64,000 bases of DNA from Athripsodes cinereus (GCA_947579605.1 OX388306.1:868001-932000), one strand, 5' to 3'; positions 35,501-46,863 are shown, counted from the stretch's first letter. Numbers and translations: made by a program. The notes: generated by a model from the sequence alone, not told the origin.

Positions 35501-38500
35501 TATGCACTGCGACCAATAAGATCTATTGTACTCCTCCTACTTAACCTGTTTGGTTTTGTCCAGTTAAAGCGAGCCCTCTTGTCCCAGACATCTAATGAAG
35601 CCTAGAATTTTAAGGGATCTAAGGTCTGGAGAGATTCAACTTCTACCCATTGCCTGCCTAGGTCTTGATTCTTGCAAACTTAACATTAATCTAAAAATTA
35701 CGTGGGGTTAATTTACTGACTACTCCATTTGTGGAAGATACCATGATAGTATAGATAAATAATATTTGTTGCAGAATGTTGAAGCTTGTTCTGACAGATG
35801 GAGTACAGGAAATATCTGGAATGGAATATAAGTCAATGAGGAATCTCTCCGTAAATCTTACTCCGGGTACTAAGCTGCAAATTAAAGGTAATTTAGTTAC
35901 ATTTCTGAATCCGTATGACTGAAAGGAATGCCTTGATCATCAAGGAATCAAATGGCAATTTTGTGTAAACTTAATCCTACTGGATGGACATGAATTTTGA
36001 GCACGTTAAATAGGAAAGCATGCATGAGGAAATCTATGACAGTGATGGAAGTGTATGTAAGGATAGAAATACTCTCTACTTCACAAAAGAAACGCTGTGA
36101 TAGTGTTGAGGATGATTGTATATATTTTTACTGTCTGTTTTAAGGTCCATTAGATTGCAGGCGAGGTATGCTGATGTTAGAAGAAAGACACGTTACAGTT
36201 TTGGGAGGAGAATCAGAGGATATAATACTGGTCAACCAGTATGCAAATGTTTTAACCAGAATAGTCGAAAATAACAAAAACGGGATTGCTAACGGGGCGT
36301 CAAATGGTTAGTATCTATATAGTCTTACAAGGACAAAATCTTCTGATTATAATGATGTATGGGTATAATTTAATTTTTCATCATGGAAATGGAAAAATTG
36401 TTTCTTGTCATTTATTCGTACACACTATGCCAATTAATTGCATGATGTTTTAACCTTCAAACAAGTGAAAACTATTACCGTTTCAGCATCTTTCTATACA
36501 AGATTATGTGATTTGTTATCATTGCATCCTTATAAATATATTTGTCATCCTTTTTTATTCATTATGTATTTTTTTAGGCACCCGATTCACGAGACATCCA
36601 CCACCACCACAAAGACAAATATCGGCCAGGAACAATTTGAATCAAAATCAGAATAACGTAGCGGTAACAAATAATTTACAAAGACCTGCAAATAGAGCCC
36701 CAACAGTAAATAATTATAGTAATAACCGAAATAGTGATCAAGTAATCTCAACAAATAATTCCGCAGATGATAGAGAATTAGTTGATTTGGATGAAAATAT
36801 GTTCAATGATGATTTTGATGTTGACATGATTGATAGAATAGAACATTCTGCTTTGAATCCGTCAACGTCACAACATCAAAATACACCACAAGCTGCAGCC
36901 AAAAAGATGAGAGTCGGAAACTCTGAACGTAACGAATATATCGTTAAGAAGTCCTCACCGAAACGGGAAGAAGATTTTTATGAAAGAGAAATGGCAAACA
37001 ATAGTTTTGATGTTGTGCAACCTGATGAAGAAGAAGAAGAATTTTTAAGAATGGTTGAAATGGAAGATGTTAATTATTGTAACGAACCATTTGTACCTAA
37101 CAATGAAAGAAATTTGTCGTTAAATAATAGAGATAATCCAAATAGATATCCTATTCAAGTTAATGATAAACCTTTTGTTTATTTAAAACAATTGATTGAG
37201 ACTCCCGAAAGAGATTTGATAAATAAAAGTTTTACTGTGAAAGCGCAAGTTATATCAATTATAAATAAATTGAAATTTAAAAACGGCGATTGGGATTTGA
37301 AGTGTAAGATTTGCGATGGGACTTCGTTTTTAGATGTTGATGTTGCCGGTGATGTATTGTCGTCTTTAGTTGGTTACACATCTTCGGAAATGTCAAGAAT
37401 GAAGAATCAAATGGCAGCTAATCCGCAGTTGAAACAGAAAGTTGTCGAAGTTAGTATTGGTTTAATTTACCTTCAATCACTAGATTTTAGCAAAGGTCTA
37501 AGTGTATAAGTCTGAGAATCGGTACAGATAATTTCTAATTATTATGGGTACTAACGCGATTTAATACGATAACGCAATTTAATACAAGATTCATATCTTA
37601 GTTTGGAAATAAGTACCAAATGTCAGAAACATAAACAAAATGGATGCACTGTTGTGAATTACATACATTAATTAATTTTTATAACTGTTTTTTTGATTTA
37701 ATTCTATTTTTTTTTACGAAAATACTTTAAAACCACAGGCAATGTGATGGTGAGTATTGTTAACAGACGTGTTCACATGCACAACGAACATTTTCGGTCA
37801 TTTCACGTTGGATGAGCATTAAGTTTGTAAGGATAGTGTAAACACTATTGTAAATGTTTGTTTTCTCTGGGATCGTATTGGCCGAAGGCTGTAATGGCCC
37901 CAGTAGAATATGGTGTCCTTTTAATAATAATATGACCTTAGATGACTCTAAATTCTTTCAATCTTGTTGGGTTAGTTGGAAGATATCGCGTCCCCGCGAT
38001 AAACTCGCCCATTGTACAAAATTATTCGTTTATACCATGTAATCTTATTATTTGTATCCATATATTTTGTACAATAAAGTTTATTATTATTAATATACGT
38101 GTTTAACCTCCTACTGCTTTGTCAGCTTCCTCTAGGACAAAATTGTATTCAGATTTCTTAAACTGGCATTATGCAATAAAGTCATTGCATTACCAAGATT
38201 CTTGTACATATTCATTTTGTGTATTTGCGGTTTTTGTGATAATGATCCGAATACACCCCAACCAACTCCACAGTAAGCAAAATGCTTTCGTCATGAAGGT
38301 GGATCCAGCAGGGAAAATCGAACCCAGGATCTGTCGATTGAAAGACAAAGACTCTACCATCAGGTTGCCGACAATCTCAATGTGTTTTAAGTTTTCTAAG
38401 TGTTTAATTTGATTATTTATTTTCAGGGATTAAAAGACGCTCATCGTAAACTGCAAACTATAGACAATTTGCTTGAAATTCTCTACAAATCATCTGGTCC

Positions 38501-38582
38501 CTGCATTATGAGACTTTTGGAATACAATGAGGAGCATTTGAGGCAGTTAAAACAACGCAAGCAGAATATTTCATCGGAATAG
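32537..38582 (+). CDS. RMI1: RecQ-mediated genome instability protein 1 (RMI1), complete
   Basis: OB-fold scaffold that binds TopoIIIalpha and, through its C-terminal OB fold, helps form the BLM dissolvasome resolving double Holliday junctions in the nucleus. Exons: 32537-32622, 32772-32971, 35128-35236, 35775-35887, 36145-36306, 36578-37449, 38427-38582; 1698 bases, 565 aa, close to the ~600 aa of animal RMI1. The start ATG follows an in-frame TGA at 32528-32530. Residues ~1-220 are the N-terminal three-helix plus OB1 region (DQWLLSNL, LTGVYVLQM, EISGMEYKS, LTPGTKLQIKG, VTVLGGE). Residues ~224-415 are a low-complexity linker with an acidic Asp patch near 292-310. Residues ~415-565 are OB2 (KPFVYLKQL, CDGTSFLDVD, SLVGYTSSEM). 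The last splice joins VVE to GLKDAHRK, matching the family motif at that point. The open frame running past 37449 to a stop at 37509 is intron read-through and could serve as a truncated isoform. Intron 2 holds a hAT element and intron 6 a SINE. Confidence 0.93.
33267..33868 (-). pseudogene. hAT transposase C-terminal (dimerisation) remnant, interrupted
   Basis: The minus strand from 33868 reads MERVFSHMNYLWTKSRNKLS VDMVKA (split), the hAT C-terminal dimerisation signature (normally xERxFSxM...RNRLSxxxV). The frame is broken at 33742-33745 by a TTAA insertion. It resumes beyond it with KANKALLEVCISEKK to a TAG at 33267-33269. Catalytic DDE parts are absent. Confidence 0.75.
33338..33741. mobile_element. 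TTAA-flanked piggyBac-like insertion inside the hAT element
   Basis: TTAA at 33334-33337 and 33742-33745. Both ends start CCCTCT (CCCTCTGGCTACC left; CCCTCTCAATACT right, complement). Removing it restores the reading phase of the surrounding transposase remnant, which supports the boundaries. 404 bases, no coding. Confidence 0.75.
34180..34535 (-). pseudogene. LINE ORF2 C-terminal fragment
   Basis: Shares TCAAGAATTTGATCCACATG, CTCGCATCTACTCATTCTCC and other blocks with 17235-17605. Frames are broken throughout. In RMI1 intron 2. Confidence 0.5.
34895..35025 (-). repeat. SINE family 1, minus strand fragment
   Basis: Begins with CTACTACTACTATACCATCA CGGCATATCCCACAAG (split), then CAGCAGACCAGCTGCAT. 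It ends 100 bases before RMI1 exon 3. Confidence 0.7.
35495..35700 (+). repeat. dispersed repeat P, plus copy
   Basis: Matches 62095-62285 over ATAAGATCTATTGTACTCC, GTCCCAGACATCT, CAACTTCTACCCATTGCCTG, GGTCTTGATTCTTGCAAACT TAACATTAA (split). In RMI1 intron 3. Confidence 0.6.
37850..38095 (+). repeat. retroelement 3' end, copy B
   Basis: GGTTAGTTGGAAGATATCGC, GATAAACTCGCCCATTGTAC and terminal ACAATAAAGTTTATTATTAT match the minus-strand copy at 5025-5165. In RMI1 intron 6. The terminal AATAAA could act as a poly(A) signal in the sense orientation of RMI1. Confidence 0.6.
38205..38369 (-). repeat. tRNA-derived SINE family 2
   Basis: Minus strand: GGCAACCTGATGGTAGAGTC head with A box-like TGATGGTAGAG and B box GGGTTCGATTTTCC, then a body shared with 60186-60354. 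It ends 57 bases before RMI1 exon 7. Confidence 0.6.
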
Positions 38583-38689
38583 AGATAACAATATTATGTA
38601 AAATGAAAATATATTTTGATAACGCAACACAAGTCTATTATATTTTTATAGAGCAACCTTATCTCGGGATAAAATTTCATATAAGAAGA

Positions 38690-38760
38690 ATATGGAATGA
38701 AGGCTGGTGTGGTTTGGCCATGTGAAAAGAATGAAATAGGACAGAGTGACAAAAGAAAAA
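38690..38760 (+). pseudogene. short LINE ORF2 tail (WFGHVKRM)
   Basis: Reads RLVWFGHVKRMK, stop, DRVTKE, the conserved ORF2 C-terminal motif. It lies 110 bases past the RMI1 stop codon. Confidence 0.55.
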
Positions 38761-39220
38761 AAATATGTACATTTTTTTAATCGCCAGACTGATTTTTCAT
38801 TTTTTTCATTATTATTATTTTGTTTAGTGGACTACACACGATGCTTTACAAAAACTGACTAGAATAATTTAGAATAACACAATATGTACATAGATACTGC
38901 TTCAGAACAGACTCAAGTCTAGTGAGGCAGTAAATTCCATTTTCTATAATTGTATATATAGTTCAACTCGATATTTTTCCATTATTGAAATTAAGTTTTT
39001 TATACCATTTCTCAGTAAGTAAAATCCAGTCTCCAACATAGAATTGTGTCAAAAATTCATAATTTAAAAAATAATCATCTATACCTGAAATTGTTAAGGG
39101 ATGTCAGGTAGGGGTGTTAGGTACTGAGATGCAACACTGAAACATTAAATTCAATTAAAGAAAAAAATGGTGTAATTTCATAATTTATTAAACATAACTA
39201 TTTCAATTAAAAAATATACA

Positions 39221-39470
39221 ATATATCATCATACAGTTTATTAAGAGAACAATATATCATCATACAGTTTATTAATACAACAATACATTATCGTCCAGTT
39301 TATTAGGACAACAATATATCGTCATACAGTTTATTAAGACAACAATATATCGTCATACAGTTTATTAAGACAACAATATATCGTCATACAGTTTATTAAG
39401 ACAACAATATATCGTCATACAGTTTATTAAGACAATAATATATCATCATACAGTTTATTAAGATAATAAT
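39221..39470. repeat. 31-bp tandem array, eight units
   Basis: Units start at 39221, 39252, 39283, 39314, 39345, 39376, 39407 and 39438, exactly 31 apart. Consensus ATATATCGTCATACAGTTTA TTAAGACAACA (split). Middle units are nearly identical; outer units diverge. Confidence 0.9.
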
Positions 39471-40151
39471 AATAATAGCAATAAAAGATATTAATATTAA
39501 TCAGTAAAACATCCTCGTTGCGTATAAAAATCAGATCATGTCTAATATAACATAATTGTATAGACAATTCATTGGATTGCAATAAAATAATTTTAGCCAG
39601 TCATAAAGTCTGAAGAACGATAATTTATGTAATAACGTTTTGTCAGATATTACAGCTGTCATTCCGTGGTTGTTACAATAGTGGGTAAATATTGAAGAGA
39701 TGTGAAATTTTTCAGTTATATTCATGTGAGTATGTAGTTTCCCACCTGAGAAATGATAATCCATCAAAATTAGGTGATTCATTCTGTTTTTTACTTGTGG
39801 CAACACAATAGAATTTTATACGCAACAAAAACAAATTACAAAGTAGGCATCTATATAAACATACACATATATATTATTATTGATAAAATGCAGCTCCATA
39901 TTTTATTATCAGTTAATATTTTTATAGTTTTACAATCGGCAATTATTGCTTATATTGCACTTTAGGTTGGATTAGATTTAAAATGTCGCCAGATTTACAC
40001 AAAATTTAGAGTTGAAATACTTGTCTGAATGGACTATGTTCACTCCACCTTCACAGCAAAAGCATATTATTGATTACTGTAAGAGCGTTTGAGGTTTATT
40101 ACAAACCCAGTTTTATATTTAAAAAAATCCAAGAAATCATTTTATGGTCAT

Positions 40152-40313
40152 GTAATTTGAAACAAGTGTTTCTTTCTACTATAGATATTGATTCCGAGAT
40201 AGACGTCTTTCGACTTATCAGGTCATTATCAATCTCTCTTGAGTAATAAGTGGAAAGACGTCTCTCTCGGAATCAATAATCTATAGTAGAAAGAAACACT
40301 TGTTTCAAATTAC
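40152..40313. mobile_element. 162-bp hairpin element FB2
   Basis: GTAATTTGAAACAAGTGTTT CTTTCTACTATAGAT (split) at the left is complemented at the right end. The inner part GAGATAGACGTCTTTC / GGAAAGACGTCTCTC is shared with FB4. Confidence 0.75.
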
Positions 40314-40365
40314 ATAATTATGGAATTCTACTACATGTGCACCAACACATTATTTATGGTCATTA

Positions 40366-40574
40366 CATTTTGAATGTTTTTAAAAGTGTATTCTACAATA
40401 TACTTCTGTTGACTTGATTGTATATAGATCGCAATCGATTTCAGCAAACCATTGTCACTGACTAATATTATTATATCGCTCGTCAATGTCAACGGTTTGC
40501 TGAAATCGATCGCGATCTATATACAATCAAGTAACAGATGTGCTTTGTAGAATACTCTAAAAACATTCAAAATG
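40366..40574. mobile_element. 209-bp hairpin element FB3
   Basis: Arms of about 90 bp: CATTTTGAATGTTTTTA, ACTTGATTGTATATAGATCG, ATCGATTTCAGCAAACC, each complemented on the right. The spacer is only about 35 bases. Confidence 0.75.
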
Positions 40575-40947
40575 TCTCGAAACTGTTACGTAGTTAATCC
40601 TTCTAAAATGGATGATATGGTCGCTGTGCAATCAAAATGCACCTTGCTAAGTTTTCAAAATTTTTAGACTCAAAAAAATTTATAATATATATTCCATCAT
40701 GGATACCATTCCTGGTAAGAATAGCCCTTCCACTCTTTTCTGTAAGTTTTCCAGTGTCCTATAAAATTCAGATATTCATGAAACATAATGTTTATGATAT
40801 ATAACATCTTCAGTGTTCAGCAATGAGTTATACCAACCATCCAAAATGTCATTAACTTTTATTGAAATGGAGAGGATGATTTGCATGTCTATTACAATAA
40901 TTTTTGACAGAAATTCTGTATCAATAACCATGTAAGAAATGAATATC

Positions 40948-41266
40948 GTTGCGATGTAAAATCTTTGAACAGCCGTATTGACATCTCATGGCGTAGTGAC
41001 GTTAAGATGTCGACATTGCACATTCAAAAGAGACATGTGTGCACATTTTTATTTGGGTATACTCTTTTAAAACTGTTCATTAAGGCATTAAAATTGTAGT
41101 TTAGACTTTTTATTGGCATGTGATATTATTCTTAAAGTATTGAATTCTAATATTTGATACTAAGAATTACTTTATAAAATGGTTATGATGTCATTATGAG
41201 CAGTTTATTCTGGAAATGTCAAAACATTTATGAATTCACATGTCCCTTTTTGAATATGCAACGACG
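40948..41266 (-). mobile_element. ATAT-target MITE, copy a (reverse), with insertion in its left end
   Basis: The interior matches 59711-59955 in reverse (TTAAAACTGTTCATTAAGGC, ATGGTTATGATGTCATTATG). The right end is TTTTTGAATATGCAACGACG. The left end is split by about 70 extra bases (40954-41020) between CGTTGC and GCACATTCAAAAGAG. Flanks are ATAT and ATAA. Confidence 0.75.
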
Positions 41267-41268
41267 AT

Positions 41269-41421
41269 AAATTGAAATAAGCATTTCATTCTGCTATAGA
41301 TTAAACGATGCGAGAGAGACGTCTTTCCATTTACAATCAGATTGATAATGAACTCATAAGTGGAAAGGCGTCTCTCTGGCGTTGTTAAATTTATAATCGA
41401 ACAAAATGTTAGTTTCAATTT
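41269..41421. mobile_element. 153-bp hairpin element FB4
   Basis: AAATTGAAATAAGCATTTCA pairs with the right end TTAGTTTCAATTT. The inner GAGAGACGTCTTTCCATTTA / TAAGTGGAAAGGCGTCTCTC is shared with FB2. It abuts the MITE ending at 41266. Confidence 0.7.
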
Positions 41422-42119
41422 ATCTACTACTTTACTATTTTTGTACCAATACTATGAATAAGTTAAGATACATCTTCGACATATTTTTAAGTTAAAACTC
41501 ACATTGTGTGGATCTTAATAAAAAATCAAAAGTAAAAAAAAAGACAATGTTTTTTACATTGATTTATTTAAAAAATATTTTTATAACAGTATTTTAATTA
41601 TGCACCAGAGCTATTATATATTATGTATATTATAGAATTTTACGCAAATTCATATTATTTGCAATACCAATAGACTTGTTATAAGTGTAGCATATGTACT
41701 TAACGTCTTGCACAAATGCTTGTAGAGTTTGAACGAAACGTCGTTCAAAAGTATATTAGACAACATACGGAAGCCAAATTCTTCCTCTATACACATGTGA
41801 AGGTTCGAGGACAGTATGTTTAGCATGCGTTTTTATAGAATATGGAGATGTATTCTAGTGTTATGTCAATACAAAATAAATAGCACATCGTTAGCTAATT
41901 ATTGACTGATGACTACTACTGAAATTCACCAGGCTATTTATGATGACATTGTATTGACTCATGGATGATTTTATTCAAAATGACTGGCGAATCACTCATT
42001 GGTCTATTGAAAATTATATTGAAATATCCACAGAATGGGTCGGTTCATTATTGAACAGCTTTGCATCAAAAATAATTCTGCATCATGACAGTAACTCACT
42101 AGAGATTTCAAAGATAATC

Positions 42120-42225
42120 ATCACACCTTGTACTATGAGGTGAATTTTCTAGATTTGAGAAGAGACTTCATTCACTGAAGATAATCATCACACCTTGTAC
42201 TATGAGGTGAATTTTCTAGATTTGA
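42120..42225. repeat. direct duplication of ~55 bp
   Basis: AGATAATCATCACACCTTGT ACTATGAGGTGAATTTTCTA GATTTGAGAAGAG (split) occurs twice in a row (from ~42112 and ~42178), separated by ACTTCATTCACTGA. Confidence 0.85.
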
Positions 42226-42239
42226 GAAGAGTCTGAAGA

Positions 42240-42392
42240 ATTTTGATGGATGGCTACAGGTTCAAGAGAAATCCGTTGAAGCACTGTTTGTTTAACAAGG
42301 TGGTTAATTATTGAAAAAGTTTGCCACCTGAGCTGGTTGAATCTTCAAATTTAAACACCTTCAAGTTGTTTAAACTTGTTCAAACTTATTAA
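42240..42392 (+). pseudogene. LINE ORF2 extreme C terminus
   Basis: Reads RFKRNPLKHCLFNKVVNY, stop, KSLPPELVESSNLNTFK then a stop. This fits the NxVVxxWNxLPxxVVxAxxxNxFK end of CR1/Jockey-type LINEs. Confidence 0.6.
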
Positions 42393-42789
42393 AGTTGTGA
42401 TAATTTTGTTGGGCCTGATGGTTGTTATTGTGACAGTAGTGTTGAGATCAAACATATCAGCTTAGCTGCGTGTCTCATAACAACACTATAATAATAATTA
42501 TTTTTCACTGATGGAATGAAAGAAAACTTGCTACACATTGAGAATCTTTTCAGCTTTAACGACGAGTTTGTTTCAAAATAAAAACATGGTTTTTAAGCTT
42601 AATAATTCTACTTTAATATAGTTTTCGTCCCAACTTATTATTTCTTTTTGTTCGTGTTCTACAAGCATTTGTGCATTATATAATCATCCCCCCCTCAGAT
42701 GTAGGTTATTGAGCAATAATATTTGGTGTATAATGGTTACGTTTGTAGTTACATGACTAAAATGAAACAGTAATTTTGGACTTGCTGCT

Positions 42790-43860
42790 CTCACAGTAAT
42801 AAAAAACATTGTCTTACATTTGCATGAAATGTTAATGTTATCATACACTTGCATGACAATGTTAATTTTAACATACAATTTTATGACAATGCTAATGTTA
42901 ATATACTGTTGCATGACAATATTCACACACTTGGATATCATCGACTAACATTTGCATGAAATGTTTAAGTTATCATACACTTGCATGACAATGTTAGCAT
43001 ACAATTTTGTGACAATGCTATTGTTAATATACTGTTACATGACAATATTAACACACACTTGGATGTCATTAACTTACATTTGCATATCAATATTATCATA
43101 CATACATACATATATACCTACATACCATCACGCCGCTTCCCTCGCGGGGTAGGCAGAAAGGATCGAGCGCCACTTCCTTCTATCCTTGCATACATCTTTC
43201 GCTTCCGTCACTGTCATACAATTCCTCATGCATGCTCTCCTGTTCAATGTGCTCAACACGTGACCGTCCTGTAGGATTTGATTTAAATGATCTTGCCATT
43301 TAATCCTAGGACGTCCACGTCTCCGAGCACCATTCCTCTCAGCCAAATATATCTTCTTAGTCATTCTGTCCTCATTCATTCTTTCCACGCGCCCAAACCA
43401 TCTTAACTTACATACATACAATTGCATAGCAATGTTAATGTTAACACATAATTTTATGACAGTGTTAATGTTAATATATTGTTACATGACAAGATTAACA
43501 TGCGCTTGGATGTCATTAACTAACATTTGCATGAAATGTTTAAGTTATCCTACACTTGCATGACAATGTTAATATTAACACACAATTGTATGACAATTCG
43601 AACACACACCATGACATTCCTAATGTTAATATACTGTTGCGTGACAATATTAACGCGCATTTGGATGTCATTAACTTACATATGCATGTCAATATTTCCA
43701 TAAAATTGCTTGATAGTGCTAATGTTTACACACAATTGTGTGACAGTGTAAATGTACATTTGCATAATAATATTAATATTATCTTACATTTGCATAAAGA
43801 TCAACTTACATTTACATGAAAATGTTAAGATTAATATAGATTTGAATGAAAATATAAATT
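42790..43860. repeat. degenerate ~33-bp satellite block, interrupted by a LINE tail
   Basis: Variants of CATTTGCATGACAATGTTAA and CACTTGGATGTCATTAAC recur about every 33 bases from 42810 to 43095 and from 43425 to 43860. A longer order is seen: the series tail-ATACTGTTGCATGACAATAT- CACACTTGGAT-ACATTTGCATG occurs several times. The gap is filled by the LINE fragment at 43100-43427. Confidence 0.75.
43100..43427 (-). pseudogene. LINE ORF2 C-terminal fragment inserted in satellite
   Basis: Minus-strand open frame of 99 codons: KLRWFGRVERMNEDRMTKKI, GARRRGRPRIKWQDHLNQIL, DVCKDRRKWRSILSAYPARE. The WFGRVxRM, RRRGRPRxxW and DRxxWR motifs are standard for LINE ORF2 ends. A (CATA)n tail and ACATACATAC-like flanks on both sides suggest target-primed insertion. 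Still open, so probably young. Confidence 0.75.
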
Positions 43861-43884
43861 TTAGCTTATGTTTGCCATATACTC

Positions 43885-44312
43885 ACAATTTCCCATCCCG
43901 GCATATCATCGTTGAATATTCAAAAAGGGGTATGTGAATTTATAATATGTTTTGACATTTCTAGAATAAACTGCTTATAATGAAATCATAACCATTTTAT
44001 AAAGTGATTCTTAGTAGGTATTAAATATTGAAATTCAATATTTAAAGAATAATATCACATGTCAATTATACAAAGTCCAAACAACAATTTTAATGCCTTA
44101 ATGAACAGTTTTTAAAGAGTATGCCTAAATAAAACTGTTCGCACATACCTCTTGTTGAATATGCAGCGACAATATCCCACAAATAAGGTAGCCCGCAGAC
44201 CAGCTGCATACAATAAACATGCAATATGCCCTTTTCGTGCAAACAAACAATAAATACATTAAGGATAGGTGGCAAACCTCATCGCTAAATTTAAGATGTA
44301 AAATGTCTTTAA
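43885..44312 (-). repeat. SINE family 1, minus strand, interrupted by MITE copy b
   Basis: CCCATCCCGGCATAT stops at 43906 and ATCCCACAAATAAGGTAGCC resumes at 44172 and runs on through the body to AAATGTCTTTA. The interrupting 265 bases are the ATAT-target MITE. Confidence 0.75.
43907..44171 (+). mobile_element. ATAT-target MITE, copy b
   Basis: Ends CATCGTTGAATATTCAAAAAG-like and TTGAATATGCAGCGACA; ATAT on both sides (43903-43906, 44172-44175). The host SINE has a single ATAT at this place in other copies, which shows that ATAT is duplicated on insertion. Confidence 0.85.
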
Positions 44313-44689
44313 TTACACAAATATACATTAACATGATACTGTTAACATTAACACAGGTTTGCATGACAATCGTTAGATAACGAGGGCAACGCTTCATGAT
44401 ACTACAGCATGTTAACATGCCACAGTTTGCTATCTTCAAGTGTTGCAATCAGAATTGTATGAAATGTTTCATTTTAACCTTACAATTGAATATATGTTAT
44501 ATGGGCGGAATACAATGTGTCTATGACAATATATCTATTGATTTTTGCATCATATAGGGCAGTTTTATAATTATATTGCATAAGAATAAAAAGTAGTCGG
44601 TATTATTATTATCAACAAAGGAGATCTTCACCTAACGCAGAGACATAATAGTTCCGAGGGACTTTATACGAGCGTTTACAAACTCAGTC

Positions 44690-45215
44690 TTGCATCAGTC
44701 AATTCCAAAATTGATTGAGTAATTGAGTCAGTCAATTCAACAACTGATTGAGTCAGTCAGTTCCAAAACTGATCGAATTATTGATCAGTCAATCCAAATC
44801 TGATTATATGGTTGTCTCAGTCGATTACAAAACTGATCGAATTATTGATCAGTCAATTCAAATCTGATTTTATGGTTGTCTCAGTCGATTACAAAACTGA
44901 TTGTATAAAAGAGTAAACCAATTTGAAATAAATTACATACCAAATCAAATTCTGAGACTGATTGTGTGATAACGTAGCCAATTCTGAAATCAACTATATA
45001 ATCACATCTATCAAATAAAGCTGATCTTAAAATAATATTTGTCAATTTCAATGTATGATTGTGAAACCACACCAGTCACTTTTGAGACAGTTTGTGTAAG
45101 TCAATTTTGAAACTAATTGTGTAAACATGTCAGTCAATTCTATGACTGATCGTAGAATTGTGTTAGTCAATTCTGAAACTGATCACTTAACAAGTTGACT
45201 GATATTAATTCTAAA
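44690..45215. repeat. degenerate tandem repeat based on GTCAATTC...ACTGAT
   Basis: CAGTCAATTCNAAANCTGAT-type units recur about every 30-37 bases. Two nearly identical longer units occur at about 44770-44900 (AAAACTGATCGAATTATTGA TCAGTCAAT, split; then ATGGTTGTCTCAGTCGATTA). Confidence 0.65.
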
Positions 45216-45282
45216 CCATGATATCTTCATCAATCCACACTGATTCGAGGCTGAGTACTTAAACGCCAGGTATGCTCTACAT

Positions 45283-45476
45283 CAGTGATTCCCAAACTAT
45301 GGTACGCGTACCACCAATGGTACACGACAATTATTAAGGTGGTACGCAAGCAGCCATGGCCATAGGACATACACAGTAAATAATTAGATAAAACGTTTTT
45401 AAATTCAGTTCAGTGGTACGCTACTGATTTATAATTTCGTGTGTAGTACGCGAAATTAAAAGTTTGGGAACCACTG
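45283..45476. mobile_element. hAT MITE with 8-bp target duplication CTCTACAT
   Basis: CTCTACAT at 45275-45282 and 45477-45484 is exact. Ends CAGTGATTCCCAAACT and (complement) CAGTGGTTCCCAAACT. Interior with repeated GGTACGC motifs. 194 bases. Confidence 0.92.
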
Positions 45477-45680
45477 CTCTACATAATATATATTAGACAG
45501 TTTTATTATTTATTATAACTACATAATAATAAGAATAATAATAGTTATTTTATAATACAAATATATTTCATACAATAAAATGGTGATATAATATATTAAC
45601 ATAGTAAAATCATGGATAATTTCCAAGCTACTGCGCAACAGTAAGAGCAGTTATTTTATAATGTATGTATGCTAAAATGT

Positions 45681-45812
45681 TTGTAAATTGGAGGCAAACT
45701 GTACTACGCTCTTTTGTAAATTGGAGGCAAACTGTACTTCGCCCTTTTGTAAATTGGAGGCAAACTGTACTTCGCCCTTTTGTAAATTGGAGGCAAACTG
45801 TACTACGCCCTT
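45681..45812. repeat. 33-bp tandem array, four units
   Basis: TTGTAAATTGGAGGCAAACT starts at 45681, 45714, 45747 and 45780. Because 33 is a multiple of three, both strands stay open across it, which produces artefactual repeat peptides. Confidence 0.9.
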
Positions 45813-46863
45813 TTTCAGTACAGTTGTTCAAAATTCTATATCAGTGTTGTCTGTCACAAGTGCCATAGAAAGCAGATTAACTGTGGAACAAATGCAAAGA
45901 ACATGCATCCTCTGTGCAAAGAAGTTTATTTATTATTACATTTCTTATCGTCCTCTCTGTGCCATAAAAAATTAAGACATTTAGGATGGATTGAATTAAA
46001 TACGACAAATCTATACGTTGAAACGTTTACTTTACAAAAACAATGAATGAAATAAAAATGTGGTTGCGGAATTTCGGCATTTGTTTTGAATTGAAACAAT
46101 TGAATATCATTCTTTTGATTGAATCGGTTATTAATTAGTAAAAGTAAATATATTTTAGTTGTTTTGTGAATAATGTTTTGCAAATACTTGTTTTGAAAAG
46201 GATACTCGCAAACATACATATAGGATAGGAAGGGAAAGCGAAAAAAATTAAAAAAGATATACAAAACATCTTTTTACATGTGTGTTATACATAATTGCAA
46301 TATTTTGATTTGACAATACATAATTTAAAATGTCTTAATTCAGGATTTGTTTAAATTATAATATATTTACAAAATAAGTTGATACACAACATACAGAAAG
46401 GCATGACTGCGACACTGCTCAAATCACGAAATTCTAAAAATTGACCAAGTATACTTTACCTCCCAAATACAAATATATACATAAAACAAATTATCCTCTA
46501 TTTGTATCAATTCATAGAAGATTAATTGTATGTTTGTTTTTAATTATCATACCAAAGAAGAAAGCGACAATGGCGCGATAACGCAATGCAATTGAAGAAA
46601 ACATCATACAATGAATAAATTGTCCTGTTAAGTTACCTTATATTGAAAAGATTCACATAGGAATCATATCTACATAAAACCTTATCAAAATAAGGCAAAG
46701 CTTAGTAAATGTGGGTCGTTTACTAGGTACGCATATAACCACCGATCAGAGCAAAAATTTTATATGCTTCATCTGATCGGTAGACTAAATTGATCCATGT
46801 TTATTAATAAAACATAGAGCTGATTTTTAGCACTTCAGAATTTTACAGTAGAATATATTATAT

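Noticed and set aside
39221..39470. Regular 31-bp array resembling a CRISPR array
   Set aside because: Units are contiguous without unique spacers, and the genome is eukaryotic; it is a minisatellite.
42684..43819. Short frames rich in HDN, INTH and MTILT motifs
   Set aside because: They are translations of the AT-rich satellite block and change with unit phase.
45628..45975. Frames on both strands encoding a repeated RSTVCLQFTKG or NWRQTVLRPFV peptide
   Set aside because: The 33-bp period keeps all frames open; there is no other coding sign.
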